NCBI GenBank assembly: GCA_964035575.1
Contig: CAXIVB010000024.1
Span: 1 to 64,000 of the forward strand
Source of the DNA: Rhynchopus sp. YZ270_cl-10
Lineage: Eukaryota > Euglenozoa > Diplonemea > Diplonemida > Diplonemidae
DNA: 64,000 bases
Direction of reading: 5' to 3'
Positions 15,086 through 23,326 of the stretch are shown in pieces; within the stretch, counting starts at the first letter, position 1; each line of letters starts with the position of its first letter. The position numbers and the translations under genes are program-made. The notes beneath the pieces were generated by a model. The model did no database searches and had not been told where the DNA came from. It saw nothing but the letters and a program-made list of their open reading frames with translations.

Positions 15086-15227
15086 GGCCGCCGAAGCAGC
15101 TACACAAATTGCCAATGTGGCAACGCCGAAGCGGCCCATGGCGGGAATTGGGTAGTTTTCAACCAGCAATCTCTCCACAGCGTCCCTATTTGGTCATTGC
15201 TTATGGAATTATCCCGAGCGCAAGAAT
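15086..15227 (-). ncRNA. U4 spliceosomal snRNA
   Basis: The reverse strand starts ATTCTTGCGCTCGGGAT (U6-pairing). It contains ATTGCTGGTTGAAAACT, CCCAATTCCCGCC and CATTGGCAATTTG, all diagnostic of U4, with the last close to the Sm site. It ends in the hairpin GCTGC-TTCG-GCGGC. U4 chaperones U6 in the tri-snRNP. The start is 48 bp from an ACTTCCC element. Confidence 0.94.
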
Positions 15228-15268
15228 ACCTCCTTTTCTCCCAGTCGTGTCACAAAGCTATGTCCACA

Positions 15269-15278
15269 GGGAAGTGTG
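15269..15278 (-). promoter_or_regulatory. PSE-like element of U4
   Basis: ACACTTCCCTG on the minus strand, with the ACTTCCC core 48 bp upstream of the inferred U4 start. The first base differs from the GCTTCCC of SL, U1 and U2. Confidence 0.65.
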
Positions 15279-15279
15279 T

Positions 15280-15690
15280 TGGGGTGGTAACATATAGACA
15301 CCACGTAAAGTTAACACACCAGAACTACCACCGCCAATGTGCCTCCCTATAGACATCTGTGCAGCCGATAGGTGGAACAAACAAGGGCAAGACTGTACTC
15401 TACACAGGATCTGTTTTTGAGTGCATTCGTGTTGAAGATTGTTTTCTTCGGCACAAGACCAAAGCTGGATGATGACATAGGTTGGGCATGTGCAGCATGA
15501 GCACTTGCGATGATTGTCACATACTTCTTGTATTGTTTTGTCTCTCCCCTGTATGGCGCAGGGAAGAGTACCAGGCACAGCCCTTCCACTTACAGCTTGT
15601 TTTTAAGAAAAACCTCAAAAAAGGCTTCACATTACTTTTTTCACCTTCAAGGACATCTTGATCAATCAAGAAGTTACCACACTATCCTCG
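15280..15690. other. Spacer, possibly holding one more snRNA (minus)
   Basis: TCTTCCCTG on the minus strand (15559-15567) is a PSE-like word. About 48 bp downstream, near 15519, the minus strand reads GTGACAATCATCGCAAGTG and then hairpins such as GTGC-TCATGCT-GCAC and GAAGA-AAACAA-TCTTC. I do not recognise the RNA, and no clear Sm site is visible. Otherwise nothing is seen. Confidence 0.3.
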
Positions 15691-15697
15691 CTCTCAA

Positions 15698-15706
15698 CAT
15701 GCTTCC
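15698..15706 (+). promoter_or_regulatory. PSE-like element of U5
   Basis: CATGCTTCC, with the GCTTCC core starting 48 bp before the inferred U5 start at 15749. Confidence 0.65.
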
Positions 15707-15748
15707 ATGTGTAGCAAAGTGCACACAGCAATAGAACAAAACAGAGCC

Positions 15749-15862
15749 ATATCACGGTTCTTGCCCATATCGAACTCATCTTTCGCCTTTTACTAAAGAT
15801 GACCGTGGGTAAGAGCCACTATGTGAAAGCATAATTTTTGAAGGGGCCTTTGTGTCTCATCT
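15749..15862 (+). ncRNA. U5 spliceosomal snRNA
   Basis: Contains the invariant loop I in CATCTTTCGCCTTTTACTAAAGATG (15778-15802; key loop GCCTTTTAC). It is flanked by pairing arms GGTTCTTGCCC and GGGTAAGAGCC, and then an Sm site ATAATTTTTGA (15831-15841). U5 aligns the exons during both cis- and trans-splicing. Ends are approximate. Confidence 0.95.
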
Positions 15863-15885
15863 GTTTTTAAGTCTTGACAACCACT

Positions 15886-15894
15886 ACGCTTCCC
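15886..15894 (+). promoter_or_regulatory. PSE-like element of U1
   Basis: ACGCTTCCC. Using the 47-48 bp rule, the U1 start falls at 15935-15936, a few bases upstream of the splice-site-pairing word. Confidence 0.65.
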
Positions 15895-15934
15895 TGAAGG
15901 TGTTGGAGTTTCGCATGTTGTTAAACTCAGCTAG

Positions 15935-16096
15935 AGGTTACATACCTTACTGGTGTCTGACCTGATCAACAAGGGCGTCGACACACCAGTGGCCCTTGCA
16001 TTGCACTGCGCAGGGGATACTGGTGGCACTAGCTTCGGCTGGCTTGCACAGTGAAATTTTTGACAGCGGCGGTGCTGTGCTTTGCACAAACCCGCC
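15935..16096 (+). ncRNA. U1 spliceosomal snRNA with altered 5' splice-site pairing
   Basis: Stem-loop I GTGTC...GACAC carries the U1-70K-type GATCA loop. Stem-loop II CACCAGT...ACTGGTG presents ATTGCAC, the U1A-type loop. The Sm site is AAATTTTTGA (16054-16063). The last hairpin is GGCGG...TGTGC-TTT-GCACA...CCGCC. The 5' arm reads ACATACCTT rather than ACTTACCTG, so it pairs with AAG|GTATGT donors, close to the GTATGG donor of the SL RNA. Confidence 0.9.
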
Positions 16097-16381
16097 TTTT
16101 TAAACAAACAAACCAAAACAAACGTGATCACACAAACCATCATGTTACCCAGTAAACCCAGTAAACCCAGCACACTGGTCTAGAGGGATCGACCACTGAG
16201 TGGTGACCTGTGAGCACACAGGCACCTGCTCCGATGCAGTAGTGCAGCGCACTAAGTGCTGTGCTAAGGACTGGCCAAACTTGTTAAACCTGCTGACCCA
16301 CAAACCGGTTTTCACAACCGAAGCAAAAACAAGCTCAGAAATAAAAAGCTCTTCAAAGGTTTTCGAACCTGACTCAGTATT
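16097..16381. other. U1-5S spacer
   Basis: No gene seen. AACAAGCTCAGAAATAAAAAGC just upstream of the first 5S gene (16329-16350) recurs before the second (17085-17105), so the flank was duplicated with the 5S gene. Confidence 0.6.
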
Positions 16382-16500
16382 GGATTCGGCCATACTCTGG
16401 TGAATGCACCTCATCCCGCCTGATTTGAGAAGTTAAGCACCAGCAGGCCTGGATAGTACTGGCGTGGGTGACCAGCTGGGAAGTCCGGGTGCTTGAATCC
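16382..16500 (+). rRNA. 5S ribosomal RNA, copy 1
   Basis: 119 nt closed by GGATTC/GAATCC. It contains GAGAAGTTAAGCACCAGCAG, GGCCTGGATAGTACTGGCG, TGGGTGACCAGCTGGGAA and GTCCGGGTGCTT, the standard internal control region of eukaryotic 5S, then T5. It is a Pol III transcript of the large ribosomal subunit. Confidence 0.97.
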
Positions 16501-16548
16501 TTTTTGCTTTTCTTCCGTGTTGGTGTGTGGTTTTAGGACATCCAGACC

Positions 16549-16582
16549 CTGACCCACCTCCAACAAGACAACCCTGTCTTGT
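16549..16582 (+). promoter_or_regulatory. Orphan 34-bp upstream element
   Basis: The same 34-bp element as before RNA X, but no RNA X, U6 or 7SL follows at the expected +24 position. Decayed transposase sequence starts about 40 bp further on. It appears to be the promoter of an RNA gene lost to an insertion or deletion. Confidence 0.65.
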
Positions 16583-16629
16583 ATCCCTGTGTTTGTTGCA
16601 CTATCCAGAGAGCAGAAATGAGGGGAGAC

Positions 16630-17060
16630 TACACCACCGACGGTGCTTCAGCCTACAGGAGCATGCTGGAATGTGAATGCTGCATGACAGCATTCACAAT
16701 TTCACCTTTGGTGAGATGGAGATGAGCGCAAAGGTGCAAAAATGCACAACAAAAACTGAGGAAGAGGCATCCATACTCCCCAGAAGGGACGTGCGCACCT
16801 GCAGCCAAAAATTCTCCTGTGCTTAATATCATGCGCGCTGGGGATGCCGAAATAGCTAAACTGTTGCAAGAAGTGGGACTAATTCCCAGGCAGTTGCCCT
16901 GTACAACATGCAAGTCCACAATGCCAGAAACACTGTACTGGACACCAAGATACTCCAAGAAGATCGCAAACTGGCCTTATTTTAGGTGAAATGACCTAAT
17001 GCAGAGTGCAGCGGAACAGGGGAGACAAATAAAGTTTCCTGTACCATGCAACACCCAAGA
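16630..17060 (+). pseudogene. Rearranged transposase fragments
   Basis: Plus-strand translation gives YTTDGASAYRSML (compare TTDGARAYRSML of the 885-aa protein), then HNFTFGEMEMSAK, then CAPAAKNSP and QEVGLIPRQLPCTTCKSTMP, then YSKKIANWPYFR followed by a stop. The order is scrambled relative to the intact gene, and the reading frame shifts between pieces. This is a decayed copy wedged between the two 5S genes. Confidence 0.85.
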
Positions 17061-17136
17061 CCTTTTGCACAAGTGAAGCAAAAACAAGCTCAGAAATATA
17101 AAGCTCTTCAAAGGTTTTCCACCCAGACCCATTATT

Positions 17137-17255
17137 GGATTCGGCCATACTCTGGTGAATACACCTCATCCCGCCTGATTTGAGAAGTTAAGCACCAGCA
17201 GGCCTGGATAGTACTGGCGTGGGTGACCAGCTGGGAAGTCCGGGTGCTTGAATCC
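17137..17255 (+). rRNA. 5S ribosomal RNA, copy 2
   Basis: Same as copy 1 apart from GAATACACC in place of GAATGCACC near the 5' end. A T6 run follows. The two minus-strand 5S genes of unit 3 carry this version. Confidence 0.97.
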
Positions 17256-17338
17256 TTTTTTCCTTATTTGTGGTGTAACACACAGAAGTTGGTTGAAAAG
17301 TGAACTGATAGTATTCAGCGCAAAGCATGATTATTGAA

Positions 17339-17410
17339 GGGTATATAGCTCAGTGGTAGAGCATTCGGCTGCAGTCCGAACGGTCCCTGGTTCGAACCCG
17401 GGTGTGCCCT
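17339..17410 (+). tRNA. tRNA-Cys(GCA)
   Basis: Acceptor GGGTATA/TGTGCCC and anticodon arm TTCGG-CTGCAGT-CCGAA. It is the only Cys gene in the unit. Confidence 0.95.
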
Positions 17411-17511
17411 CTCTTTTTGTTTCAAGACCAGATTTTCTCTTGAGTGTTACTTCTCCCTTTTTGGTTTTGAATTCCATCCCCACCTTGTAAAGATTCGTTT
17501 AAGAAATGTAA

Positions 17512-17584
17512 GGGGGTTTAGCTCAAATGGTAGAGCGCTCGCTCAGCATGCGAGAGGTAGAGGGATCGATACCCTCAATCTCCA
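17512..17584 (+). tRNA. tRNA-Ala(AGC), C33
   Basis: Acceptor GGGGGTT/AATCTCC keeps the alanine G3-T70 pair. The anticodon arm CTCGC-TCAGCAT-GCGAG gives AGC with C at position 33. The T loop ATCGATA is unusual but still holds a usable B box. Confidence 0.93.
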
Positions 17585-17675
17585 AACATTTTTTGGCTGG
17601 GAAACACTGTTGTGATATTTCCAGATCTCGATTCTTTTTGGTACCAAAGAAAAAGAAGGAAGCGACAGAATTGTA

Positions 17676-17747
17676 TCTCCTATGGTGTAGTGGTTAGCAC
17701 TCGAGACTCTGAATCTCGCGACCGCGGTTCGAATCCGCGTAGGAGAA
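17676..17747 (+). tRNA. tRNA-Gln(CTG)
   Basis: Acceptor TCTCCTA/TAGGAGA and anticodon arm CGAGA-CTCTGAA-TCTCG give CTG. Confidence 0.95.
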
Positions 17748-17840
17748 CTTTCCTTTTTCTCCGTTTCGTCCCTTGTTATTCTCCTCTATGACTGTTTGAA
17801 ACACATTCCCACTTTCATATTCTTGTTGGCTTTTATTGAA

Positions 17841-17922
17841 GGCGAGATGGCCGAGTGGTCTAAGGCGCCAGGTTAAGGCCCTGGTCCCTTCGGGGGCGTG
17901 GGTTCAAACCCCACTCTCGTCA
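17841..17922 (+). tRNA. tRNA-Leu(AAG)
   Basis: A class II tRNA. Acceptor GGCGAGA/TCTCGTC, anticodon arm CCAGG-TTAAGGC-CCTGG and a variable arm closed by CTTCGGGG. Confidence 0.95.
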
Positions 17923-18011
17923 CTTGTTGTTCTTTTTCTTTTTCATTTTCAATCCATCCATTTTGTTTTGTTTTCAAGATTGTGCAAAACACAAAAAGCA
18001 CACTTGTCAGG

Positions 18012-18084
18012 TCCTCCTTGGCGCAGTCGGTAGCGCGTCAGGCTGTTAACCTGCAGGTCGTTGGTTCGAACCCAACAGGAGGAG
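18012..18084 (+). tRNA. tRNA-Asn(GTT), second gene
   Basis: The tRNA body is identical to the gene at 697, while the flanks differ. The duplication is therefore old or the bodies are kept alike by conversion. Confidence 0.96.
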
Positions 18085-18143
18085 ACTTTTTTCCCTTCTC
18101 AAACCATTTTCTGTTCTTTGCAAAAGTCATAAAAAACTGGGAA

Positions 18144-18225
18144 GGCGAGATGGCCGAGCGGTCTAAGGCGCCAGGTTTAGGCCCTGGTCTCTTCGGAGGC
18201 GTGGGTTCAAACCCCACTCTCGTCA
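18144..18225 (+). tRNA. tRNA-Leu(TAG)
   Basis: A class II tRNA close to Leu(AAG) at 17841. Anticodon arm CCAGG-TTTAGGC-CCTGG gives TAG. Confidence 0.95.
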
Positions 18226-18289
18226 CGTTATTACCATTTTTCCGCAGAAAACCCACCTCTTGTGGAAAACAGTTCCGGTCATTATTGTA

Positions 18290-18362
18290 GCAGCTATCGT
18301 CTAGTGGTTAGGACGCTCGCCTCACACGCGAGAGATCGTCGGTTCAATCCCGACTAGCTGTA
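18290..18362 (+). tRNA. tRNA-Val(CAC)
   Basis: Acceptor GCAGCTA/TAGCTGT with a G-T first pair, and anticodon arm CTCGC-CTCACAC-GCGAG. Confidence 0.95.
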
Positions 18363-18452
18363 ATTTCTTTTTGAACTTTCCTTCACATTTTCGTTCAATG
18401 CAACGATCGAAAAGATGTCCCCATGCAGATAATAGTTTTGCCTACTATCAGA

Positions 18453-18524
18453 TCCGCTGTAGTATAGTGGTTAGAACAGCCGGCTCTCACCCGGCAGACC
18501 GGGGTTCAATTCCCCGCAGCGGAA
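18453..18524 (+). tRNA. tRNA-Glu(CTC), intact copy
   Basis: Acceptor TCCGCTG/CAGCGGA and anticodon arm GCCGG-CTCTCAC-CCGGC. The unit-2 copy is split by a 3.24-kb insertion at TAGAACAG in the D arm (18472-18479 here). Confidence 0.95.
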
Positions 18525-18618
18525 AATACCTTTTTTTAGACCAAGTTTTGGAGAGAAGAATTTCTGACTTTTGAATATTAACGCCATCATGTAAATCTGG
18601 ATGAAGAAAATAATCAGT

Positions 18619-18690
18619 GGCTTAGTGGTCTAGTGGCATGATTCTCGCTTCGGGTGCGAGAGGTCCAGGGTTCGATTCCCTGCTGAGCCC
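18619..18690 (+). tRNA. tRNA-Pro(CGG)
   Basis: Acceptor GGCTTAG/CTGAGCC and anticodon arm CTCGC-TTCGGGT-GCGAG give CGG. Confidence 0.95.
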
Positions 18691-18904
18691 CTCTTTTTAT
18701 TTAGGTAGTTTCTTGCTTGGGAATTGTTTAGAAAAATTATTTCCACATCTTTTCGACCACCAAAATCCCAAGATGAAGAAGTTTGGAAAAGTGCATTTTT
18801 GTGAAAGTATTTTGCCATATCTTTGTTGTCACCAAAATCCCAAGATGGTGAGAGAATCTTGAAAAATCATTTTCCATATTTTCACTTCCCAGTGAAAAAG
18901 AGAA

Positions 18905-18977
18905 TACCCATGGTGGGGATCGAACCCACAATCTTTCGCTTAGGAAGCGAACGCCTTATCCATTGGGCTACACGGGC
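18905..18977 (-). tRNA. tRNA-Arg(CCT)
   Basis: Acceptor GCCCGTG/CATGGGT and anticodon arm TTCGC-TTCCTAA-GCGAA give CCT, reading AGG. Confidence 0.94.
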
Positions 18978-19083
18978 CTAATAGTTTTACCTTCTTTCCT
19001 TTTCTCTGGGGTGGTCAAATTTAGGACAAGAGACTTTTCTGCATGACCACCCCACAATGATTCTTTGGTTTAAATGAATGTGA

Positions 19084-19156
19084 GCCTCCCTAGCTCAGTC
19101 GGTAGAGCGCAAGGCCCTTAACCTTGTGGTCGCGGGTTCGAGCCCCGCGGGAGGTG
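19084..19156 (+). tRNA. tRNA-Lys(CTT), C33, second gene
   Basis: The body is the same as the minus-strand gene at 1327, including loop CCCTTAA with C33. Flanks are unrelated. Confidence 0.95.
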
Positions 19157-19974
19157 CTTTTCTTTTTGAATGTTCACGATTTTGCAGGTTTCTGAGATTT
19201 TGAGGCAAATGAAAACCAAAAAATATTTCCTCCACTTGATCTCAGTTCTGTTTCGTTGGCAAGTTGAGAGTGGAATTTGGGTGAAAATATGTGTTTTCCG
19301 AACCAACACAGGACTCCCACCGACCGGTGTAGGTTTTGCGTTCAACCAGGTGTGAACTGCTTCCACTCGCGAAAAGTGCCAGACCCTTTTGCTGGGGATA
19401 GCACGTTTCAGCCCCACAACTTATCTCCTTTCTGGGCATGTCCAGTGTGCTCAGCTGCCGCTTCTTGGCGACTCACCAGTACAGAGTGGTGGAATCCAGC
19501 ACAGAATGGAATGGCTGGGAAATCCTTAGCAATCCATAATTCAGATGGAAAAACTCCTGACCCGGCTATTGAATTTTCGGATCATTTTCTCAGTCACAAT
19601 GCAAGCACAGAATGGAAACCAAAACCAAGCACAGAATGGAACACGGCTATAAGACTCCAGCCATTCCATTCTGTGCTGGTTTTTCGTTTCCATTCTGTGC
19701 TTGCATTGTGACTGAGAAAATGATCTGAAAATTCAATACCCGGGTCAGGAGTTTTTTTTTCCACTCCTAACAAATCCTTACAGTAAGCCTATAAGTCTCC
19801 AGCCATTCCATTCTGTGCTGGTTTTTGGAGCCCATTCTGTGAGCACTCGCTCGGGCCTGTACTGGAGTATAGCGGCCAGGCCATCTCCCTTCTGCGTTCC
19901 TGCCTGTCACATCCAGTGCTCAGTTGCTGCTTCTTCAGCACAACCGCATCACATCACATCACCAAAAAATAGAA
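19157..19974. mobile_element. Decayed foldback element with a transposase C-terminal piece
   Basis: On the minus strand (19417 to about 19340) the translation LKRAIPSKRVWHFSRVEAV matches LKSTIPTKRVRHFARVREV of the 885-aa transposase. Next come palindromes of CCATTCTGTGCTGG and CACAGAATGG (19490-19830), and a GGGCCTGTACTGGAG segment (19854-19868) that is the complement of the left edge of the 5.3-kb segment. The whole looks like a short, dead relative of that element. Confidence 0.7.
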
Positions 19975-20046
19975 AGGCAACTGGGGGGATCGAACCCCCG
20001 ACCCTTGGTTTACAAGACCAATGCTCTGCCACTGAGCTAAATCGCC
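19975..20046 (-). tRNA. tRNA-Thr(TGT)
   Basis: Acceptor GGCGATT/AGTTGCC and anticodon arm TTGGT-CTTGTAA-ACCAA. Position 33 is T, unlike Thr(AGT) and Thr(CGT) in unit 3. Confidence 0.94.
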
Positions 20047-20128
20047 GCTGATTAAGATGCTTTTGCTGTTTCTCCTGCGAAGAAGTTTTTCAAGACAACA
20101 CAGAAAGGAAAGTGTGTAAAAAAAGAAA

Positions 20129-20199
20129 TGACCCTAGACGGAATCGAACCGCCGTTGATGGATTTGGAATCCATAGTGCTACCGCTACACCATAGGGCC
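20129..20199 (-). tRNA. tRNA-Trp(CCA)
   Basis: Acceptor GGCCCTA/TAGGGTC and anticodon arm ATGGA-TTCCAAA-TCCAT. It is the only Trp gene in the unit. Confidence 0.95.
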
Positions 20200-20284
20200 C
20201 ATGATTTAGGGCTTCAATGCGTTTAGCATGAAGGTGGAAATTTTGCTGAAAATCCCACACAAAGGAAAAAGACACACAAAAAAG

Positions 20285-20357
20285 TGCGAGGTGCCAGGAT
20301 CGAACTGACGACCTTAGGATTATGGGACCTACGCGCTCCCGACTGCGCCAACCTCGC
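20285..20357 (-). tRNA. Elongator tRNA-Met(CAT), C33
   Basis: Acceptor GCGAGGT/ACCTCGC, T loop TTCGATC and loop CCCATAA, so position 33 is C. In animals it is the initiator that has C33. Here the initiator (4818) has T33 and the elongator has C33. Confidence 0.93.
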
Positions 20358-20481
20358 CTTGATATTATCGTATCATTAAGAAATACATGGGGTGCAAATT
20401 TCTACAGGTTTGTGTGGCAAAAAAATTTTTTTGAGCCAAAAAATTTTATGGGCTTCTGTGAAAACAATGACAGTTGTAGAA

Positions 20482-20565
20482 CCTCTCGTAGCTCAATTGG
20501 TAGAGCGCTCGACTGTAGAATACTCGGTTATCGAGCGGTCGCTGGTTCGATTCCGGCCGAGAGGA
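20482..20565 (+). tRNA. tRNA-Tyr(GTA) with 11-nt intron
   Basis: Acceptor CCTCTCG/CGAGAGG and anticodon arm CTCGA-CTGTAGA-TCGAG, interrupted after position 37 by an 11-nt intron AATACTCGGTT (20519-20529). An 11-nt Tyr intron is known in trypanosomes. Confidence 0.95.
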
Positions 20566-20642
20566 TTTTTTTCATTTTCGTGTTCCAGGTTATATTCTTC
20601 AAACAGATGACTGCCTAAAAACAAAGAACGGTGAGAATTACA

Positions 20643-20724
20643 GCAGTCGTATCCAAGTGGTTACGGAGGTGGACTAGAAATCCATTGGGCTCTGCCCGCG
20701 CAGGTTCAAGTCCTGCCGACTGCG
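20643..20724 (+). tRNA. tRNA-Ser(AGA)
   Basis: A class II tRNA. Acceptor GCAGTCG/CGACTGC and anticodon arm GTGGA-CTAGAAA-TCCAT give AGA. Confidence 0.95.
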
Positions 20725-20822
20725 ATTCATTTTTTGTTCACAAATTTTCGTGCATTTTCGTCGTTTCTGTGCTCATTTTAGACCATTTTGATGCGCGAAA
20801 ATAAATCAGAGTGAAGATTGTA

Positions 20823-20894
20823 TCCTCGGTAGTATAGAGGTCAGTATTTCCGCCTGTCACGCGGAAGACCCGGGTTCAATTCCCGGCCGGGGAA
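20823..20894 (+). tRNA. tRNA-Asp(GTC), second gene
   Basis: Same tRNA body as the minus-strand gene at 4320. Flanks differ. Confidence 0.96.
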
Positions 20895-20956
20895 TTCTTT
20901 TTTGTACAGGGCTCCCACTCATTGTTTCGTTTCTTTTCTGATGAAAATCAAATCAG

Positions 20957-21029
20957 GCCCCGTTGGCGCAATGGATAGCGCGTTGGACTTCGAATCCAAA
21001 GGTTGCGGGTTCGAGTCCCGCACGGGGTT
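20957..21029 (+). tRNA. tRNA-Arg(TCG)
   Basis: Acceptor GCCCCGT/ACGGGGT and anticodon arm TTGGA-CTTCGAA-TCCAA. Confidence 0.95.
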
Positions 21030-21299
21030 AACTTTTTGAACATTGTTTTTTTGAACTTTTTTGAAAACACAAAAAAGTGAGGTTGGTGTCAAGTGAAATC
21101 ACAGTGGAACAACAGATACAAATTTGGGTCCAGTGGGAAGGGGTCTCCCAGGAATTTTGGATTTTTTGGCAGTCAACCCATCCAGAAGAACCTTAAAAAA
21201 TCTTGGGAAAAACTTGAAAACTGGAAATTCTTTGAAAAGCTGACATTTCAGAATTTTTTTCTGAACATGAAAATTTTGCTTCCTCCTAAAAAAAAGAAC

Positions 21300-21371
21300 T
21301 GCACTTACCGGGAGTCGAACCCGGGCCGCTCGCTTGGAAGGCGAGAATACTAACCGTTATACCATAAGTGC
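21300..21371 (-). tRNA. tRNA-Gly(TCC)
   Basis: Acceptor GCACTTA/TAAGTGC and anticodon arm CTCGC-CTTCCAA-GCGAG. Confidence 0.95.
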
Positions 21372-21460
21372 TGTTACTTTCATGCAAAGTGTTTTCTTTG
21401 TGGGGGGCAATTTCAAAATAAAAAAAATTTGAAATTGTTCAAATTGCCCAAAAAAAGAAG

Positions 21461-21532
21461 CAACCGTGGCAGGACTCGAACCTGCAACCGCCTGATCCGT
21501 GGTCAGGCGCTCTTCCATTGAGCCACACGGTC
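21461..21532 (-). tRNA. tRNA-Arg(ACG), C33
   Basis: Acceptor GACCGTG/CACGGTT and anticodon arm CCTGA-CCACGGA-TCAGG give ACG with C at position 33. The human Arg(ACG) loop is CTACGGA, so this is a single T-to-C difference at 33. Confidence 0.93.
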
Positions 21533-21619
21533 CATGTCTTTAGGCAATAGTATTTTTTATGTGGCCTGCATATTTTTGGAGTTGGAAAAAATGAAAATGG
21601 TTGATTGCACAGCTAAAAA

Positions 21620-21691
21620 AGCGGTTACCGAGAATTGAACTCGGGTCTCCCGTGCCACAAACGGGTGTTCTAACCACTAAACCATAACCGC
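21620..21691 (-). tRNA. tRNA-His(GTG)
   Basis: Acceptor GCGGTTA/TAACCGC and anticodon arm CCCGT-TTGTGGC-ACGGG. The base before the 5' end is not G, so G-1 would be added after transcription as in other eukaryotes. Confidence 0.94.
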
Positions 21692-21807
21692 TTGAATATT
21701 CCCACTTATTGGGATCTCAGAAAGGGTTTTATTTCCTGGGATATTGTGAAATATTTTTCAAACATGCAACGAGCGGCAACTCGAGCACAATTTCGACTAA
21801 TATCGTA

Positions 21808-21878
21808 GCGTAATTGGTCTAGTGGTAGAATGGCCCCCCGCCACGGGGTCGGCCCGGGTTCGATTCCCGGATTACGCA
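21808..21878 (+). tRNA. tRNA-Gly(GCC), C33
   Basis: Acceptor GCGTAAT/ATTACGC and anticodon arm GCCCC-CCGCCAC-GGGGT give GCC with C at position 33. Confidence 0.92.
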
Positions 21879-22744
21879 CTCTCTTTTTGCGTTTGGCAAA
21901 AGCAAAACAATATGTTTCGGACAGTTTCAGGTCGGTCACAAACTCGTTCAAAACGAAAAAGTGGAAATGATATGTACTCTTTCTTGCGTAAGGATTATTA
22001 GTAGAGAAAAAAATTTCTTGTCTGATGATACGGGTTTTTGCTCGACATAGTTTGCGAGTAAGTCAGTTCGGTCACAACTTCCATCACAATTGCAAAAAAA
22101 ATTGGGACTACAACATGTTCATAAACCCAACCTGACTTACATGTTTATTTCTTCACAAAATTCCCAGTAAATAAACATGCACATCAGTATGGCCGGTGCG
22201 CTGGTCAGAGACATCACGTTTGCGGGCCAACCCCTCTGTGCGCCCGATTAGGAACCCCCCTGTGCGCCCGATTAGCTTACCCCCCTGTGCGCCCGATTAG
22301 GGACCCCCCTGTGCGCCCGGTTAGCTTTACCCCCCTGTGCGCCCGATTAGGAATATCCCCCTGTGCGCCCGATTAGGAACCACTCTGTGCACCTACCTAG
22401 TCACTGTGACCAGGTGCCCCTACTAATATGCCTTACCAATATGGCCTGGGCTGTGGTATGTCGGGTGTACTACATGCTGGGACCTAAAGAGGAACCACAT
22501 GCTGGAACACGGCTTTAAGCCCCCACCCATTTCAGCTGTGGTTCCTACTGTGCCCAGTCACTGTGACCAGGTGCCTGGTCAGATCTGACCAGGTACCCTT
22601 ACTAATATGCCTGACCAATATGGCCAGGGGTGGTATGTCGGGTGCACAAGGGAGTTTCACGATGGGTTATCTTATGCACAGGTACAGTGGATGTAGAAAA
22701 CCCACAAACCCATTGTGTGTGGGTTTTCTGGCATAGGACTGTAT
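21879..22744. other. Unit-end spacer with MITE remnant and short arrays
   Basis: At about 22050-22194 lies a small element holding CTGACTTACATG and ending CAGTATGGCC, the exact complement of the left end of the unit-2 insertion. At 22225-22390 there are about seven copies of CTGTGCGCCCGATTAG. A duplicated CACTGTGACCAGGTGCC follows (about 22396 and 22559). GAAAACCCACA at 22697-22707 has an inverted partner at 22719-22730. No gene is seen. Confidence 0.65.
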
Positions 22745-22875
22745 GGAAAGTGCACGGGTCCACCACAGTACAACCAGTCATGCACCAAGGGACACTGGCT
22801 GTTTTATCACTTTTTGAACTTTTTTAGACACTGCCAAACCTTCTCCATAATCTGAGATCTTGGGAAACAAGATAA

Positions 22876-22947
22876 GCTCGCGTGGCGCAATGGAAGCGCG
22901 TCGGTTCCCGACGCCGGAGGTTGCGGGTTCGATCCCCGCCGCGAGTA
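22876..22947 (+). tRNA. tRNA-Arg(CCG), unit 2
   Basis: Copy of 132-203, with the same C33 loop and short D loop. Confidence 0.8.
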
Positions 22948-23084
22948 CTTTTTATTCATTCCAAAATATTTTTAGATTTCCTTCTTCTCAGAGATTTCTT
23001 GTCACAAAACTTTGCCAAATTGAAAATTCAGAAATGCGAAAATATCAAAAAACAGCTCCGAAATTTGAAAGCAATCAAAAAGGA

Positions 23085-23156
23085 TTCCCCCTCCGGGGTT
23101 TGAACCCGGGTCGCCTGGGTGAAAGCCAGGTATACTAACCACTGTACTAAAGGGGA
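23085..23156 (-). tRNA. tRNA-Glu(TTC), unit 2
   Basis: Copy of 341-412. With Glu(CTC) broken in this unit, it is the only intact Glu gene of unit 2. Confidence 0.95.
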
Positions 23157-23254
23157 GGTGATACTTAGGCACAATCCAAAAAGGGTACTTTTGTGCAAGC
23201 TACACGGAGTTTCAAACGAAAAAAAAAATTAAAAATGAAAATCCAAAAAGACAA

Positions 23255-23326
23255 GGGCTCGGCGGGGAATTGAACCCCGGACCTCTCGCACCCTAAGCGA
23301 GAATCATGCCACTAGACCACCGAGCC
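23255..23326 (-). tRNA. tRNA-Pro(AGG), unit 2
   Basis: Copy of 511-582. Confidence 0.95.

Larger units (their letters stand above)
1..22744. repeat. Tandem mega-repeat, unit 1
   Basis: The sequence at position 1 recurs at 22745, giving a unit of 22,744 bp. Blocks compared by eye, including RNA genes, spacers and the 885-codon frame, look the same in units 1 and 2. The unit carries about 40 tRNA genes, four SL RNA genes, U1, U2, U4, U5, U6, 7SL, two 5S genes and one unidentified structured RNA. Such likeness implies recent amplification, gene conversion or an assembly duplication. Confidence 0.95.
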
